The position numbers and the translations under genes are program-made. From contig NC_013422.1 in assembly GCF_000024765.1 (NCBI RefSeq), positions 2,518,887-2,582,886 of the forward strand: a DNA stretch of 64,000 nucleotides. Reading direction: 5' to 3'. Origin of the DNA: Halothiobacillus neapolitanus c2. GTDB taxonomy: Bacteria > Pseudomonadota > Gammaproteobacteria > Halothiobacillales > Halothiobacillaceae. The notes under the pieces were generated by a model. That model did no database searches, had not been told where the DNA came from, and saw nothing but the letters and a program-made list of their open reading frames with translations. Of the stretch, positions 34,297-42,864 are shown in pieces. Within the stretch, counting starts at the first letter, position 1; every line of letters starts with the position of its first letter.

Positions 34297-35685
34297 ATGC
34301 ATTCGACCAACAATGCCCTGATTGCCTATGCAGAACGCCTGCTGAAAAGCGAGCGCCAACGGTATCTGCAACTGCACCCCACGTCGGCGCGACTGGCCGA
34401 AGAGGCCCGCCAACATTACCTTTATGGCGTACCGATGCACTGGATGAACGACTGGGGCACGCCCACGCCCCTGTTTGTGCGTGAAGCGCGGGGGGCGCAC
34501 TTCACCTGTGCCGACAATATCGATTACACGGATTTCTGTCTGGGCGATACCGGTGCGATGTTCGGTCATAGCCCGGAACCGGTTGCCCGCGCGCTCGAAG
34601 AACAGGCAAGGCGGGGTTTTACCGCCATGCTGCCCGGCGTAAACACACCGGATGTGGGCGCGGCGCTGGCGGATCAGTTCGGCCTACCCTACTGGCAGCT
34701 CGCGACCACCGCAACCGACGCCAATCGCTTTGTACTGCGTTGGGCGCGGGCGGTCACCGGGCGAACCAAACTGCTGGTATTCGATGGCTGCTATCACGGC
34801 ACCGTGGACGACACCTTGGTTGATTGTGTGGTCGATGCCGAGGATGGAAAGACAGTCAGCCAAACCGTCAGCAGGGCCAGCTTAATCGGACAAACCGTCG
34901 ATCTCGGCCTCAATACCGTGGCGGTGGATTTCAACGACCTAGCGGCAGTGGAACGCGAACTCTCCAGCGGGGAAATCGCCTGCCTGCTCACCGAACCCGC
35001 ACTCACCAACTGCGGTATGGTTCCGGCCCTGCCCGGGTTTATCGCCCGTCTGCGCGAGCTGACCACACGCTACGGTACCTTGCTGATTCTGGACGAGACC
35101 CATACCATTTCCAGCGGCCGCGGTGGCTGGGCGCGCAACGCCGGTATCGAGCCGGATTTCGTTGTCTTCGGCAAACCGATTGCCGGTGGATTGCCCGCAG
35201 CGGCCTATGGCTTCAGCGCGGTACTGGCCAAACGCATGCAAGCAGCCAAGGACGCAGCGCCACCCGGTCACTCCGGTATCGGCACGACCTTGTCCGGCAA
35301 CATGCTGACCCTCGCTGCCCTGCATGCCACGCTCACCGAGGTCGCCACGCCAGCGGCCTACGAACATATGCTGACCCTCGCCGCGACCCTCGAACAGGGC
35401 TTGACTGCCTTGTTGGCACGCCATGCCCTGCCGTGGTGCATCACCCGAATCGGCGCACGGCTGGAATTGCAGTTCTGCCCAACCGCACCCGTCAATGCCC
35501 GAGAAGCCCGTGCCGCCCAGCAGGACGAACTGGAACACGCCATCCACCTCTACCTGCTCAATCGCGGCGTGCTGCTGACCCCGTTTCACAACATGATGCT
35601 GGTCTGTCCCGAGACCCGTCCGGCGGATATCGACAAGCTGCTCACGGTGCTCGACGACTGCCTGTCGACGTTGACAGCACACTAA
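34297..35685 (+). CDS. Class III aminotransferase, glutamate-1-semialdehyde-aminomutase-like; substrate unknown
   Basis: 462 aa. The PLP lysine is in VVFGKPIAGGLPAAAYG; the cofactor Asp region is DETHTISSGRGGW, and DGCYHGTVDD the family motif. NDWGTPTPLFVREARGAHFTCAD resembles the N-terminus of GSA-aminomutase-like transaminases of amine catabolism, not HemL itself. The ATG has AAAGG upstream. It stands alone in direction between the hairpin chain and a converging MFS gene. Proximity to polyamine and alanine genes suggests an amino donor from those pathways, but nothing in the sequence names it. Confidence 0.8.
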   Translation: MHSTNNALIAYAERLLKSERQRYLQLHPTSARLAEEARQHYLYGVPMHWMNDWGTPTPLFVREARGAHFTCADNIDYTDFCLGDTGAMFGHSPEPVARALEEQARRGFTAMLPGVNTPDVGAALADQFGLPYWQLATTATDANRFVLRWARAVTGRTKLLVFDGCYHGTVDDTLVDCVVDAEDGKTVSQTVSRASLIGQTVDLGLNTVAVDFNDLAAVERELSSGEIACLLTEPALTNCGMVPALPGFIARLRELTTRYGTLLILDETHTISSGRGGWARNAGIEPDFVVFGKPIAGGLPAAAYGFSAVLAKRMQAAKDAAPPGHSGIGTTLSGNMLTLAALHATLTEVATPAAYEHMLTLAATLEQGLTALLARHALPWCITRIGARLELQFCPTAPVNAREARAAQQDELEHAIHLYLLNRGVLLTPFHNMMLVCPETRPADIDKLLTVLDDCLSTLTAH

Positions 35686-35740
35686 CCGGCGCAATCAACA
35701 AACGTCATCGAATCCTGCGACCGAGCTCGTTCAACGGCAC

Positions 35741-36919
35741 TCAGGCGTCAGGTAACCGATCCGGCAAGACACGCCGTCGCGTCTGAATCAGCACGTAGCC
35801 ACACAAGGCCACGCCCAAAGCGCCCACCAGCCAGATCAGTGCCTCGCTGGTGGAGGATTTCATGGCGACGCCAGCAAGCAACGGCCCGAAAATGGCGCTG
35901 GCGGTATAGGCCATGGAAATAAGCCGAACATTAACCGACAAATCCCCGTGACCGGCTTTGGTCGAAGCCACGATCGCCAACGTCAGATAACCGGTAATCG
36001 TGCCGCCCATCACAAAAAACGTAACGGCAAGACCGTTAAATCCCAGCGGAAAACTGGTCACAATCGCCATCAGGATGGTCATGCCAGCATTCACCAACAC
36101 CGCAAATACGAGGCCACGGTGGTCGGCAAGCCAGCCCATGAGGTATTGCAATAGCAACCCGCCGAACCCGAAATAGGTCAGCAGGGTGACCATCTGGTCG
36201 GCACTAAGATCACGCCCTGCGCCGAAAATGGGGAACAGACCCGAGAACGCCGCTTCCGTGATACCGCCAATGGCCGCGGTTGCCACACCCAAAGCCAAAA
36301 TGAGATTACGCGGCGACGGACCCTGACCTGAGGCGCGCTTGACCTGAACCATCTTGGCCCTCGGCGCCACGCCTGCAAACGCGAGCGGGATGAAGGCCAT
36401 GCCAGTGAAGATCAAGCCCAGCACCAATGGCCCGGATCCTTCAATACCAACCCAATTCGTCGTTAGCGGGGCCACGATGGGCGCGATCCCGATCATGGTT
36501 TCGTGAAACCCGACCAAACGCCCCCGACCCTGCGTGGGGGTAATCCCGTACAACCAGGGTTCCAGACCAATCCAGCGCAAGCCCATGCCCAACCCGATCA
36601 CGACCACCGCGGGCAACCATGCGTATGGCCCCACATTCAGCATGACCAGAAAACCGATCATGGTGACCAGCAAGCCCAAGGCGATAACCTTCGCATGCCC
36701 GAGGCGGACATTCAGTCGGGGTGCGATGGCCAAACCAATCAGCATTCCCAACCATTGGGCAGATACAAGCACCCCGAGCTCGGTGGCATTGAGCCCATGT
36801 TGCGCCAGCCAAACCGGCAACACCACGAACCCGATACCGAATTGCCCCAGTTGCGAGAATATCGAGACTACATTAAGCGCGGCCACCGTACCCCAGTCGA
36901 TGGGGTGCTGCTGGGTCAT
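35741..36919 (-). CDS. MFS transporter
   Basis: 392 aa with about twelve hydrophobic segments. The A-motif region between helices 2 and 3 reads GLAIAPRLNVRLGHAKV, and the repeat lies near WLADHRGLVFAV. The pattern resembles the YcaD-like MFS group. Substrate unknown. It lies 165 bp downstream of ridA on the same strand and converges on the aminotransferase, so it may export or import a product of the alanine or amine genes. Confidence 0.8.
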   Translation of the reverse strand: MTQQHPIDWGTVAALNVVSIFSQLGQFGIGFVVLPVWLAQHGLNATELGVLVSAQWLGMLIGLAIAPRLNVRLGHAKVIALGLLVTMIGFLVMLNVGPYAWLPAVVVIGLGMGLRWIGLEPWLYGITPTQGRGRLVGFHETMIGIAPIVAPLTTNWVGIEGSGPLVLGLIFTGMAFIPLAFAGVAPRAKMVQVKRASGQGPSPRNLILALGVATAAIGGITEAAFSGLFPIFGAGRDLSADQMVTLLTYFGFGGLLLQYLMGWLADHRGLVFAVLVNAGMTILMAIVTSFPLGFNGLAVTFFVMGGTITGYLTLAIVASTKAGHGDLSVNVRLISMAYTASAIFGPLLAGVAMKSSTSEALIWLVGALGVALCGYVLIQTRRRVLPDRLPDA

Positions 36920-37084
36920 GGAAACCTACCTCGGGACGGCTGCACAAGACAGTATTTCTTCGGGCACAGGGAAAGTCTGCCCTGCCGCAGTGCGACGCAC
37001 GTCATTCAAATACGGAGCACAAGGCGGGCGTTGGCCGATGAAGACATGAATCGATTCGTGCAGCGACTCCTTGCCGTACTTTGA

Positions 37085-37459
37085 TCACGCCAGTGAGACA
37101 ATGGCTTCAATTTCAACCAGAACATCGCGCGGCAGACGGGCAACCTGCACGGCAGAACGGGCGGGGCGGTGATCGCCGAATGCCGCTTCGTACACGCCGT
37201 TCATTGCGACGAAATCCTGCAAGTCCTTGAGAAATACCGTGGTTTTGACCACTTGGGACAGCGTGCCGCCCGCCGCTTCGATCACCGCGCGCAGATTGTC
37301 GAACACCTGTTGGGTTTGTACCTTGATATCGCCCTCAACCAGCGTGCCATCGGCACGCAACGGGATTTGCCCCGAGGTAAAGAGCATTGTGCCGACAGCA
37401 ATCGCCTGCGAATAAGGACCGATCGCGGCCGGTGCGTTAGAGGTCTGGATCTGCTTCAT
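37085..37459 (-). CDS. ridA: RidA family enamine/imine deaminase
   Basis: 124 aa, typical length. SNAPAAIGPYSQAI, TSGQIPL and the catalytic Arg R101 in RPARSAVQVARLP are present. RidA hydrolyses reactive 2-aminoacrylate and other imines released by PLP and flavin enzymes. It overlaps the alanine racemase gene by 4 bp and so is coupled to dadX; clearing iminopyruvate formed by DadA from D-alanine is a fitting job. Confidence 0.95.
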   Translation of the reverse strand: MKQIQTSNAPAAIGPYSQAIAVGTMLFTSGQIPLRADGTLVEGDIKVQTQQVFDNLRAVIEAAGGTLSQVVKTTVFLKDLQDFVAMNGVYEAAFGDHRPARSAVQVARLPRDVLVEIEAIVSLA

Positions 37460-38559
37460 ATTGTCTCCTGATGAATGGTTTGGCCCGAATACTCGAATCG
37501 GGCCCGTTTAACGTGACATAACAATTCGTAGGCGATCGTACCGACGCGAGAGGCCACCGCGTTTACCGGTACCTGATCGCCCCATAATTCCACGCGGCTG
37601 CCTATATCCGCCTGCGGGAGATGAGTCAGGTCAACCGTCAGCATGTCCATGGACACCCGACCGATCAGCCGGGTCAACTGACCGTCCACGGCGACCGGCG
37701 TGCCGGTCGGGGCTGTTCGGGGATAGCCGTCCGCATAACCGCAGGAAACGACACCCACTCGGGTCGGGCGATCGGCGACAAAAGCGCCACCATACCCCAA
37801 CGGTTCGCCACGGGCGATGATGCGCACCGAGATGATTCCGCCCTCAAGCCGCATCACCGGGCGCAACTGCTCGGCAATCGATGCGCCCGCCTTGCCGACG
37901 AACGGATCGGCGCCATACAGCATGATGCCCGGCCTGGCCCAATCGGCACGTGCGCCCGACCAGCCCAGTACGGCGGCGGAATTGGACAGGCTGACCGGCG
38001 CATCGATGCCCATCGTGGCAGCATGAAACGTTTCGAGCTGCTGCAGCATATGCCCGGACTCCGGCTCATCCGCGCGAGCAAAATGACTCATCAACACGAT
38101 TTGTGCAATAGAGGGATGATTTTTCAGACGTTCGTATGTTGCCCGATACTGATCGGGCGCGATGCCCACCCGATGCATGCCGCTGTCCATTTTCAACCAA
38201 ACCGTGATCGGGCGAGTCAGATGCGCTGCCAACAGGGCATCGACCTGCCAGCGGTGATGCACCACGATCCAGAGGTTGTGAATCTGAATGTCGAGTAATT
38301 CGGATACGTCAAAAAAGCCCTCCAGCAACAGGATGGGGGCGGTAATACCCGCCGCGCGCAAGCTCAGGGCCTCTTCGATCATGGCAACCGCAAAACCATC
38401 GGCCTCATCGGCGATGGCGCGTGCGCATTCGACGGCGCCATGGCCGTAGGCGTCGGCCTTCACCACGGCCAACGCACGGCCGCCATGCGCCGCTTTGGCC
38501 AGTCGATAGTTATGTCGAAACGCATCCAAGCGGATGTGCGCAACAAGCGGACGACTCAT
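37456..38559 (-). CDS. dadX: Alanine racemase (catabolic, DadX type)
   Basis: 367 aa, fold-type III PLP enzyme. The PLP lysine is K34 in AVVKADAYGHG and the second catalytic Tyr lies in VVSCGYADGYPR. It interconverts L- and D-alanine. Location between dadA and ridA points to the catabolic paralogue; a separate biosynthetic alr elsewhere is expected but not visible here. Starts 19 bp after dadA. Confidence 0.93.
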   Translation of the reverse strand: MSRPLVAHIRLDAFRHNYRLAKAAHGGRALAVVKADAYGHGAVECARAIADEADGFAVAMIEEALSLRAAGITAPILLLEGFFDVSELLDIQIHNLWIVVHHRWQVDALLAAHLTRPITVWLKMDSGMHRVGIAPDQYRATYERLKNHPSIAQIVLMSHFARADEPESGHMLQQLETFHAATMGIDAPVSLSNSAAVLGWSGARADWARPGIMLYGADPFVGKAGASIAEQLRPVMRLEGGIISVRIIARGEPLGYGGAFVADRPTRVGVVSCGYADGYPRTAPTGTPVAVDGQLTRLIGRVSMDMLTVDLTHLPQADIGSRVELWGDQVPVNAVASRVGTIAYELLCHVKRARFEYSGQTIHQETI

Positions 38560-38578
38560 GAATGTACGATCCTGAACC

Positions 38579-39898
38579 TTATGAGCCCATCACTTGGGAT
38601 TTCGGCACGACCCGCGTGGCCCTTGAATACGTAGCTTGTTTGCCGCCGTAGCGAGACAATCCCAGATCATCGGCTGCGATTGCTGTGGGTCGACCGGCCA
38701 GCAGATCCGCCAGAACATGCGCCGATCCGCAGGACATCGTCCAACCCAATGTGCCGTGACCGGTGTTGAGCCATAAATTATCGTAACCGGTCGCGCCGAT
38801 GATGGGCGTGCCGTCGGGTGTCATGGGACGCAATCCGGTCCAGAACGTGGCGTCCTCGACATTTCCGCCCTGCGGGAACAGATCGCCGACCACCATTTCC
38901 AGCGTTTCGCGACGACGTGGGTTGAGGCCGAGATCGAAGCCCGCCAACTCGGCCATGCCGCCCAGGCGAATGCGATTATCAAATCGTGTGATCGCGACTT
39001 TATAGGTTTCGTCCATGATGGTGGAAACCGGCGCGGCATCGGCATGCGTAATCGGCACCGTCAAGGAATACCCCTTGACCGGATAGACGGGAATATCGAT
39101 GTTCAGGGTTTTCAGCAGCTGGCGCGAGTAACTGCCCAAGGCCACCACGAATTGATCGCCTTCGACCCGCTCGCCTTTGGGCGACTCAATGCCGGTGATC
39201 CGGTTGTTCGTTTTGAGGAATCGTGAAATCGGGAAGTTGTAGCGAAACGTAACGCCCAGCTTACGGGCCTCCGCCTCAAGCGCGGTCGTGAACATATGGC
39301 AGTCGCCGGTTTCATCGCCCGGCAAACGCAGGCCGCCGACAATTTTTTCACTGACAAGGCCCAGTGCGGGTTCCGCGCCCACACAACCGGCCCGATCCAG
39401 CAATTCGTAGGGCACGCCGCATTCTTCAAGAACAGCAATATCCTTGCTGGCAGAATCCAGTTGTTTCTGGGAACGAAAAAGCTGCAGGGTTCCCTGGGTG
39501 CGCTGCTCGTAGACTACGCCTGTTTCATCGCGCAATTCACCCAGACAATCTCGGCTGTATTCGGCCAGGCGAACCATGCGCGACTTGTTGATGGCATAAC
39601 GTTCGGAGGTGCAGTTACGCAGCATCTTGCCCATCCACTGCAACTGAAAAAGGGAACCATCGGGGCGGATGGAAAGGGGCGCGTGGCGCTGGAACAGCCA
39701 TTTGGCCGCCTTCAACGGAATGCCCGGCGCGGCCCAGGGCGCAGAGTAACCCGGCGACACCTGACCGGCATTGGCAAAGCTCGTTTCCATGGCTGCGCTG
39801 GGCTCTCGATCAACCACGGTCACTTCGAAGCCCGCACGGGCCAGATAATAGGCGCTGGTAACACCCACCACACCGCTTCCGAGCACTATGATCCGCAT
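38579..39898 (-). CDS. dadA: D-amino acid dehydrogenase small subunit
   Basis: 439 aa, FAD-dependent. The N-terminal [20 protein letters not shown] binds [24 protein letters not shown] and the C-terminal [15 protein letters not shown] are DadA signatures. It oxidises D-alanine to pyruvate and passes electrons to the quinone pool. It heads a dadA-dadX-ridA unit and faces an Lrp-type regulator across 165 bp with AT-rich palindromes. Confidence 0.95.
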   Translation of the reverse strand: MRIIVLGSGVVGVTSAYYLARAGFEVTVVDREPSAAMETSFANAGQVSPGYSAPWAAPGIPLKAAKWLFQRHAPLSIRPDGSLFQLQWMGKMLRNCTSERYAINKSRMVRLAEYSRDCLGELRDETGVVYEQRTQGTLQLFRSQKQLDSASKDIAVLEECGVPYELLDRAGCVGAEPALGLVSEKIVGGLRLPGDETGDCHMFTTALEAEARKLGVTFRYNFPISRFLKTNNRITGIESPKGERVEGDQFVVALGSYSRQLLKTLNIDIPVYPVKGYSLTVPITHADAAPVSTIMDETYKVAITRFDNRIRLGGMAELAGFDLGLNPRRRETLEMVVGDLFPQGGNVEDATFWTGLRPMTPDGTPIIGATGYDNLWLNTGHGTLGWTMSCGSAHVLADLLAGRPTAIAADDLGLSRYGGKQATYSRATRVVPKSQVMGS

Positions 39899-39969
39899 CG
39901 CCTACCTCCAGAAAATCAAAGCTACTACACAAGAAATTCTATTGATCTCGTGACAAACGATTATCTGTA

Positions 39970-40008
39970 AATATGGATATTTCAATAATAGAAAACTATA
40001 TTTTCTAC
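39970..40008. promoter_or_regulatory. Palindromes in the dadA/lrp intergenic region (candidate Lrp-type operators)
   Basis: AAATATGGATATTT (39970-39983) and TAGAAAA-CTATA-TTTTCTA (39990-40008) are perfect palindromes. The second resembles the Lrp consensus YAGHAWATTWTDCTR. The divergent, AT-rich setting is typical for Lrp/AsnC autoregulation and control of dadAX. Confidence 0.6.
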
Positions 40009-40063
40009 AAATGTGTATATATTTTTCTGAAAATTTGCACCGCACCCAAAGAAGGCACAACCC

Positions 40064-40564
40064 ATGCGCATCCGCACTCATTCGGTTCGAGAGCTGGACA
40101 AAATCGACCGCAAGATTCTGGACATACTGCAACAGAACGCCCGCATCTCCGTCAGCGATCTGGCCGAACAGGTCGGTCTATCCGTCACACCCTGCGGCGA
40201 GCGAATCAAACGGCTGGAAAAAGAAGGGGTCATTCTCGGATATCACGCCCGGCTCGATCCTCAGGCGCTGGCGTTATCGCTGCTGGTCTTCGTGGAAATC
40301 AAGCTGTCGGCAAAATCCGGCGTGATGTTCGAAAACTTCAAACGGGAGATCATCAAGCTGCCCAGCATTCTGGAATGTCATCTCGTGTCAGGCGAGTTCG
40401 ATTACCTGATCAAGGCGCGGATCTCGAAGATGTCCGATTACCGGAAACTGCTCGGTGAAATCCTGTTGGCCTTGCCCGGCGCACAGGAGTCGAAGAGTTA
40501 CATCGTGATGGAAGAGGTCAAGGAAACACTCGCCCTGCCATTGGAGACAGCAGAGGTTCCTTAA
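40064..40564 (+). CDS. dadR: Lrp/AsnC-family regulator (DadR-like)
   Basis: 166 aa. HTH in residues about 10-70 (LDKIDRKILDILQQNARISV, DLAEQVGLSVTPCGERIKRL) and a RAM/ligand domain in about 80-155 (HLVSGEFDYLIKARISKM). Length and SVTPCGERIKRLE match Lrp/DadR. Divergent from dadA. It probably activates alanine catabolism in response to alanine, as DadR does in Pseudomonas; a global Lrp role is also possible. Confidence 0.87.
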   Translation: MRIRTHSVRELDKIDRKILDILQQNARISVSDLAEQVGLSVTPCGERIKRLEKEGVILGYHARLDPQALALSLLVFVEIKLSAKSGVMFENFKREIIKLPSILECHLVSGEFDYLIKARISKMSDYRKLLGEILLALPGAQESKSYIVMEEVKETLALPLETAEVP

Positions 40565-40683
40565 GGCAATCGGGTGAGACTCCTATGTTGCTTCATTAAA
40601 TGGTCAAAAAAGTGTCACTTAATTTTCACTTTGCTCCTCGAAGATGCTGAGCCTTACATAAAATTGAAAAGGACAGCGAAATA

Positions 40684-42216
40684 ATGAAGTCTCAACCCAA
40701 AATTACCCATATCGCCTGGCTCGTGGCCGCAATGGTATCCGGCCTGATGCTCAGCGGATGCAACAGTTCTAGTGACAACACGGCATCAAACGCACCTAGC
40801 GATGTGAGTTTGATTGCCGGTGACTATGAGCTAAATACCAATCTGGGCAAGCCGGTGACCTTTGTTAGCCACGACGGTACGGTCAGTCCAGCCGCGCCTT
40901 TCCAGATGACCATTGGCTATGGCAGCGAAGCCTTCCATAACCCGAAAGACCCTGCCGATATTTTCTACACTGCGTCTGACCGTGGCCCGAACATCAAGTG
41001 CGAGGATTCGGCTAAAGCCCCGGTTAATCTCGCCGATTTTTGTGGCGCTCTCGACAGCACAGGCACATTCCAGGTCGATAACAACGGCAAAATTTTTCCC
41101 GCACCTTTCTTCGACCCGACTATTTATCAGTTCAAGCTGGTGCAACAAGGTGGCACCATGCAGCCGACTTTAGTTAAAACTATCCCGCTGTTGGATCAAG
41201 ACGGTAACCCAATCGGTGGGCTATCAAACGATTTACCGGATCGGCCAAAAGATTTAACCACAGTGGCCAGTACCGACACAGTGGTTGCCAATACCGAAAA
41301 CGGCTACAGCAATACCGCCGAGCGTTTGCCTTTCAACCAAAACAGCCTCGATACCGAAGGCATGGCGCAACTGCCCGACGGCAGCTTCTGGATTGGCGAG
41401 GAATACGCGCCCAGTATCGTACATGTGGCTGCCGATGGTCGCGTGCTTGAACGGGTTGTTCCAAACGACAGCGGCGTGATGAATGACATCACCAACAAAT
41501 CAATGAGTGTGTGCGATGCGCTGAAAAACGGCACACCGCAAACACCGGCCGCCAATTATCCGATTACCTGCGGTTTGCCGGGCATTTTAGACCTGCGTTC
41601 ACTGAACCGTGGGATCGAAGATGTGGCAGTTTCGCCTGATGGCAAAACGCTGTATTTCGGCATGCAAAGCCCCTTGGCCAACCCATCGAAAACTGCTTAT
41701 AAGTCGTCGCGTAACAATCGCATTTTTACGGTGGCTTTGAACGCTGACGGCAGCTTCGATAAAGTTACCGGCGAATACGTGTACCAACTCGATACGCCGG
41801 ATACCTTTGTAGCAGATGCCAGCACAAAACAGAACGATGTGAAATTATCCGAAATGAGCGTGACGCCTAATGGTCATTTGATTCAATTGGAGCGCATCAG
41901 CAAGGTCACCAAGCTCTATCACAGTGATTTCAGCAAGGCGACGAACATATTGGGCACGAAATGGGATGATCGCGCAACACAGCCTTCGCTGACTGAGCAA
42001 ACCGATCTGACCGCGGTCGGCATTACGCCCGTAGCCAAAACGCTGGTGTTTGATACGGAAAATGATTACACGCCCGCGCAAACACCCGGGAAGGTTGAAG
42101 GTGTGGCTTTCTTGAACGATGAGTACATGCTCCTCACCAACGATAATGATTTTGGTATCAAAGGTGATCCCAGCAAATTCTTCGTGATCAAAGCAACGCA
42201 ACAAGTTGAAAAGTAA
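40684..42216 (+). CDS. Esterase-like activity of phytase family lipoprotein
   Basis: 510 aa. A lipoprotein signal peptide ends in the lipobox LMLSGCNSSS (Cys about residue 26), so it is membrane-anchored. The body matches the phytase-like/esterase family (PF13449 type): FYTASDRGPNIKCED, NSLDTEGMAQLPDGSFWIGEEY and FLNDEYMLLTNDNDFG. The fold is a beta-propeller; these proteins hydrolyse phosphoesters or are of uncertain activity. It is monocistronic and ends at a strong terminator. Confidence 0.78.
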   Translation: MKSQPKITHIAWLVAAMVSGLMLSGCNSSSDNTASNAPSDVSLIAGDYELNTNLGKPVTFVSHDGTVSPAAPFQMTIGYGSEAFHNPKDPADIFYTASDRGPNIKCEDSAKAPVNLADFCGALDSTGTFQVDNNGKIFPAPFFDPTIYQFKLVQQGGTMQPTLVKTIPLLDQDGNPIGGLSNDLPDRPKDLTTVASTDTVVANTENGYSNTAERLPFNQNSLDTEGMAQLPDGSFWIGEEYAPSIVHVAADGRVLERVVPNDSGVMNDITNKSMSVCDALKNGTPQTPAANYPITCGLPGILDLRSLNRGIEDVAVSPDGKTLYFGMQSPLANPSKTAYKSSRNNRIFTVALNADGSFDKVTGEYVYQLDTPDTFVADASTKQNDVKLSEMSVTPNGHLIQLERISKVTKLYHSDFSKATNILGTKWDDRATQPSLTEQTDLTAVGITPVAKTLVFDTENDYTPAQTPGKVEGVAFLNDEYMLLTNDNDFGIKGDPSKFFVIKATQQVEK

Positions 42217-42268
42217 GTTTAACCGAGCACGATTTTATCGCTTAACAGGAAGCAATTCGTTTGAATTT

Positions 42269-42307
42269 AAAGCCCCCGAGTGTTTCGCGCTTGGGGGCTT
42301 TCTTTTC
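42269..42307 (+). terminator. Rho-independent terminator after the lipoprotein gene
   Basis: AAAGCCCCCGAG (42269-42280) pairs with CTTGGGGGCTTT (42290-42301), with a T-rich tail. Confidence 0.88.
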
Positions 42308-42387
42308 ATCATTTACTTACCACAAAAACTTGCATGTAGGGCGATAATCGCCAAGAATCAACATACAAAACAAAGGGGCCGAACCTA

Positions 42388-42651
42388 ATGTCTATTGCTC
42401 ACACCATCGAAGAACTCTCTCAACGCATCGAACAGGCGTTACCGGAAAGTCTGCGTCAAACCAAAACTGAGATGGACAAAACTATTCGCCAAGCCGTGAT
42501 GAATGCGTTCCAGAAAATGGAGCTGGTGACTCGCGATGAGTTCGATATCCAAACGCAGGTTCTGGCGCGGACACGAACGAAACTCGAAGCGCTGGAACAG
42601 CGCGTAGCCGCTATGGAAGCTGCATTGAACAACAACGCGGAAAACGAATAG
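42388..42651 (+). CDS. ubiK: Ubiquinone biosynthesis accessory factor UbiK (BMFP/YqiC)
   Basis: 87 aa. The N-terminal amphipathic part and the C-terminal trimeric coiled coil (VLARTRTKLEALEQRVAAME) match UbiK/YqiC. It assists UbiJ in the aerobic ubiquinone-biosynthesis complex. The gene precedes comM, an arrangement seen in other gammaproteobacteria. Confidence 0.9.
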   Translation: MSIAHTIEELSQRIEQALPESLRQTKTEMDKTIRQAVMNAFQKMELVTRDEFDIQTQVLARTRTKLEALEQRVAAMEAALNNNAENE

Positions 42652-42711
42652 GCCATCGTCTCTCCTGAAACAGCGGATGTTTCAGCCGAATCATTCAACT
42701 GGGCACTTCGA

Positions 42712-42798
42712 AAAACCCGTGATTCGTCGTTCCCGCGAAAGCAGGAACCCAAAAAATCAAGGCGCTGGATTCCCGCCTACGCGGGAATGACGGGTTTT
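42712..42798. repeat. Composite palindromic intergenic repeat (REP/BIME-like)
   Basis: Outer arms AAAACCCGT (42712-42720) and ACGGGTTTT (42790-42798) are perfect reverse complements. Inside are two hairpins with the common genomic motif ATTCCCGC: 42729-42748 (one mismatch) and 42769-42788 (perfect, ATTCCCGC/GCGGGAAT). This resembles widespread TTCCCGCG-type intergenic repeats. Only one copy was noticed in this window. Confidence 0.75.
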
Positions 42799-42864
42799 AC
42801 GAGATTCCCAACTGATGTTTGAAAACGCGCCCGTAATAGTCATTCGAATAAAACAGGGATCGTC

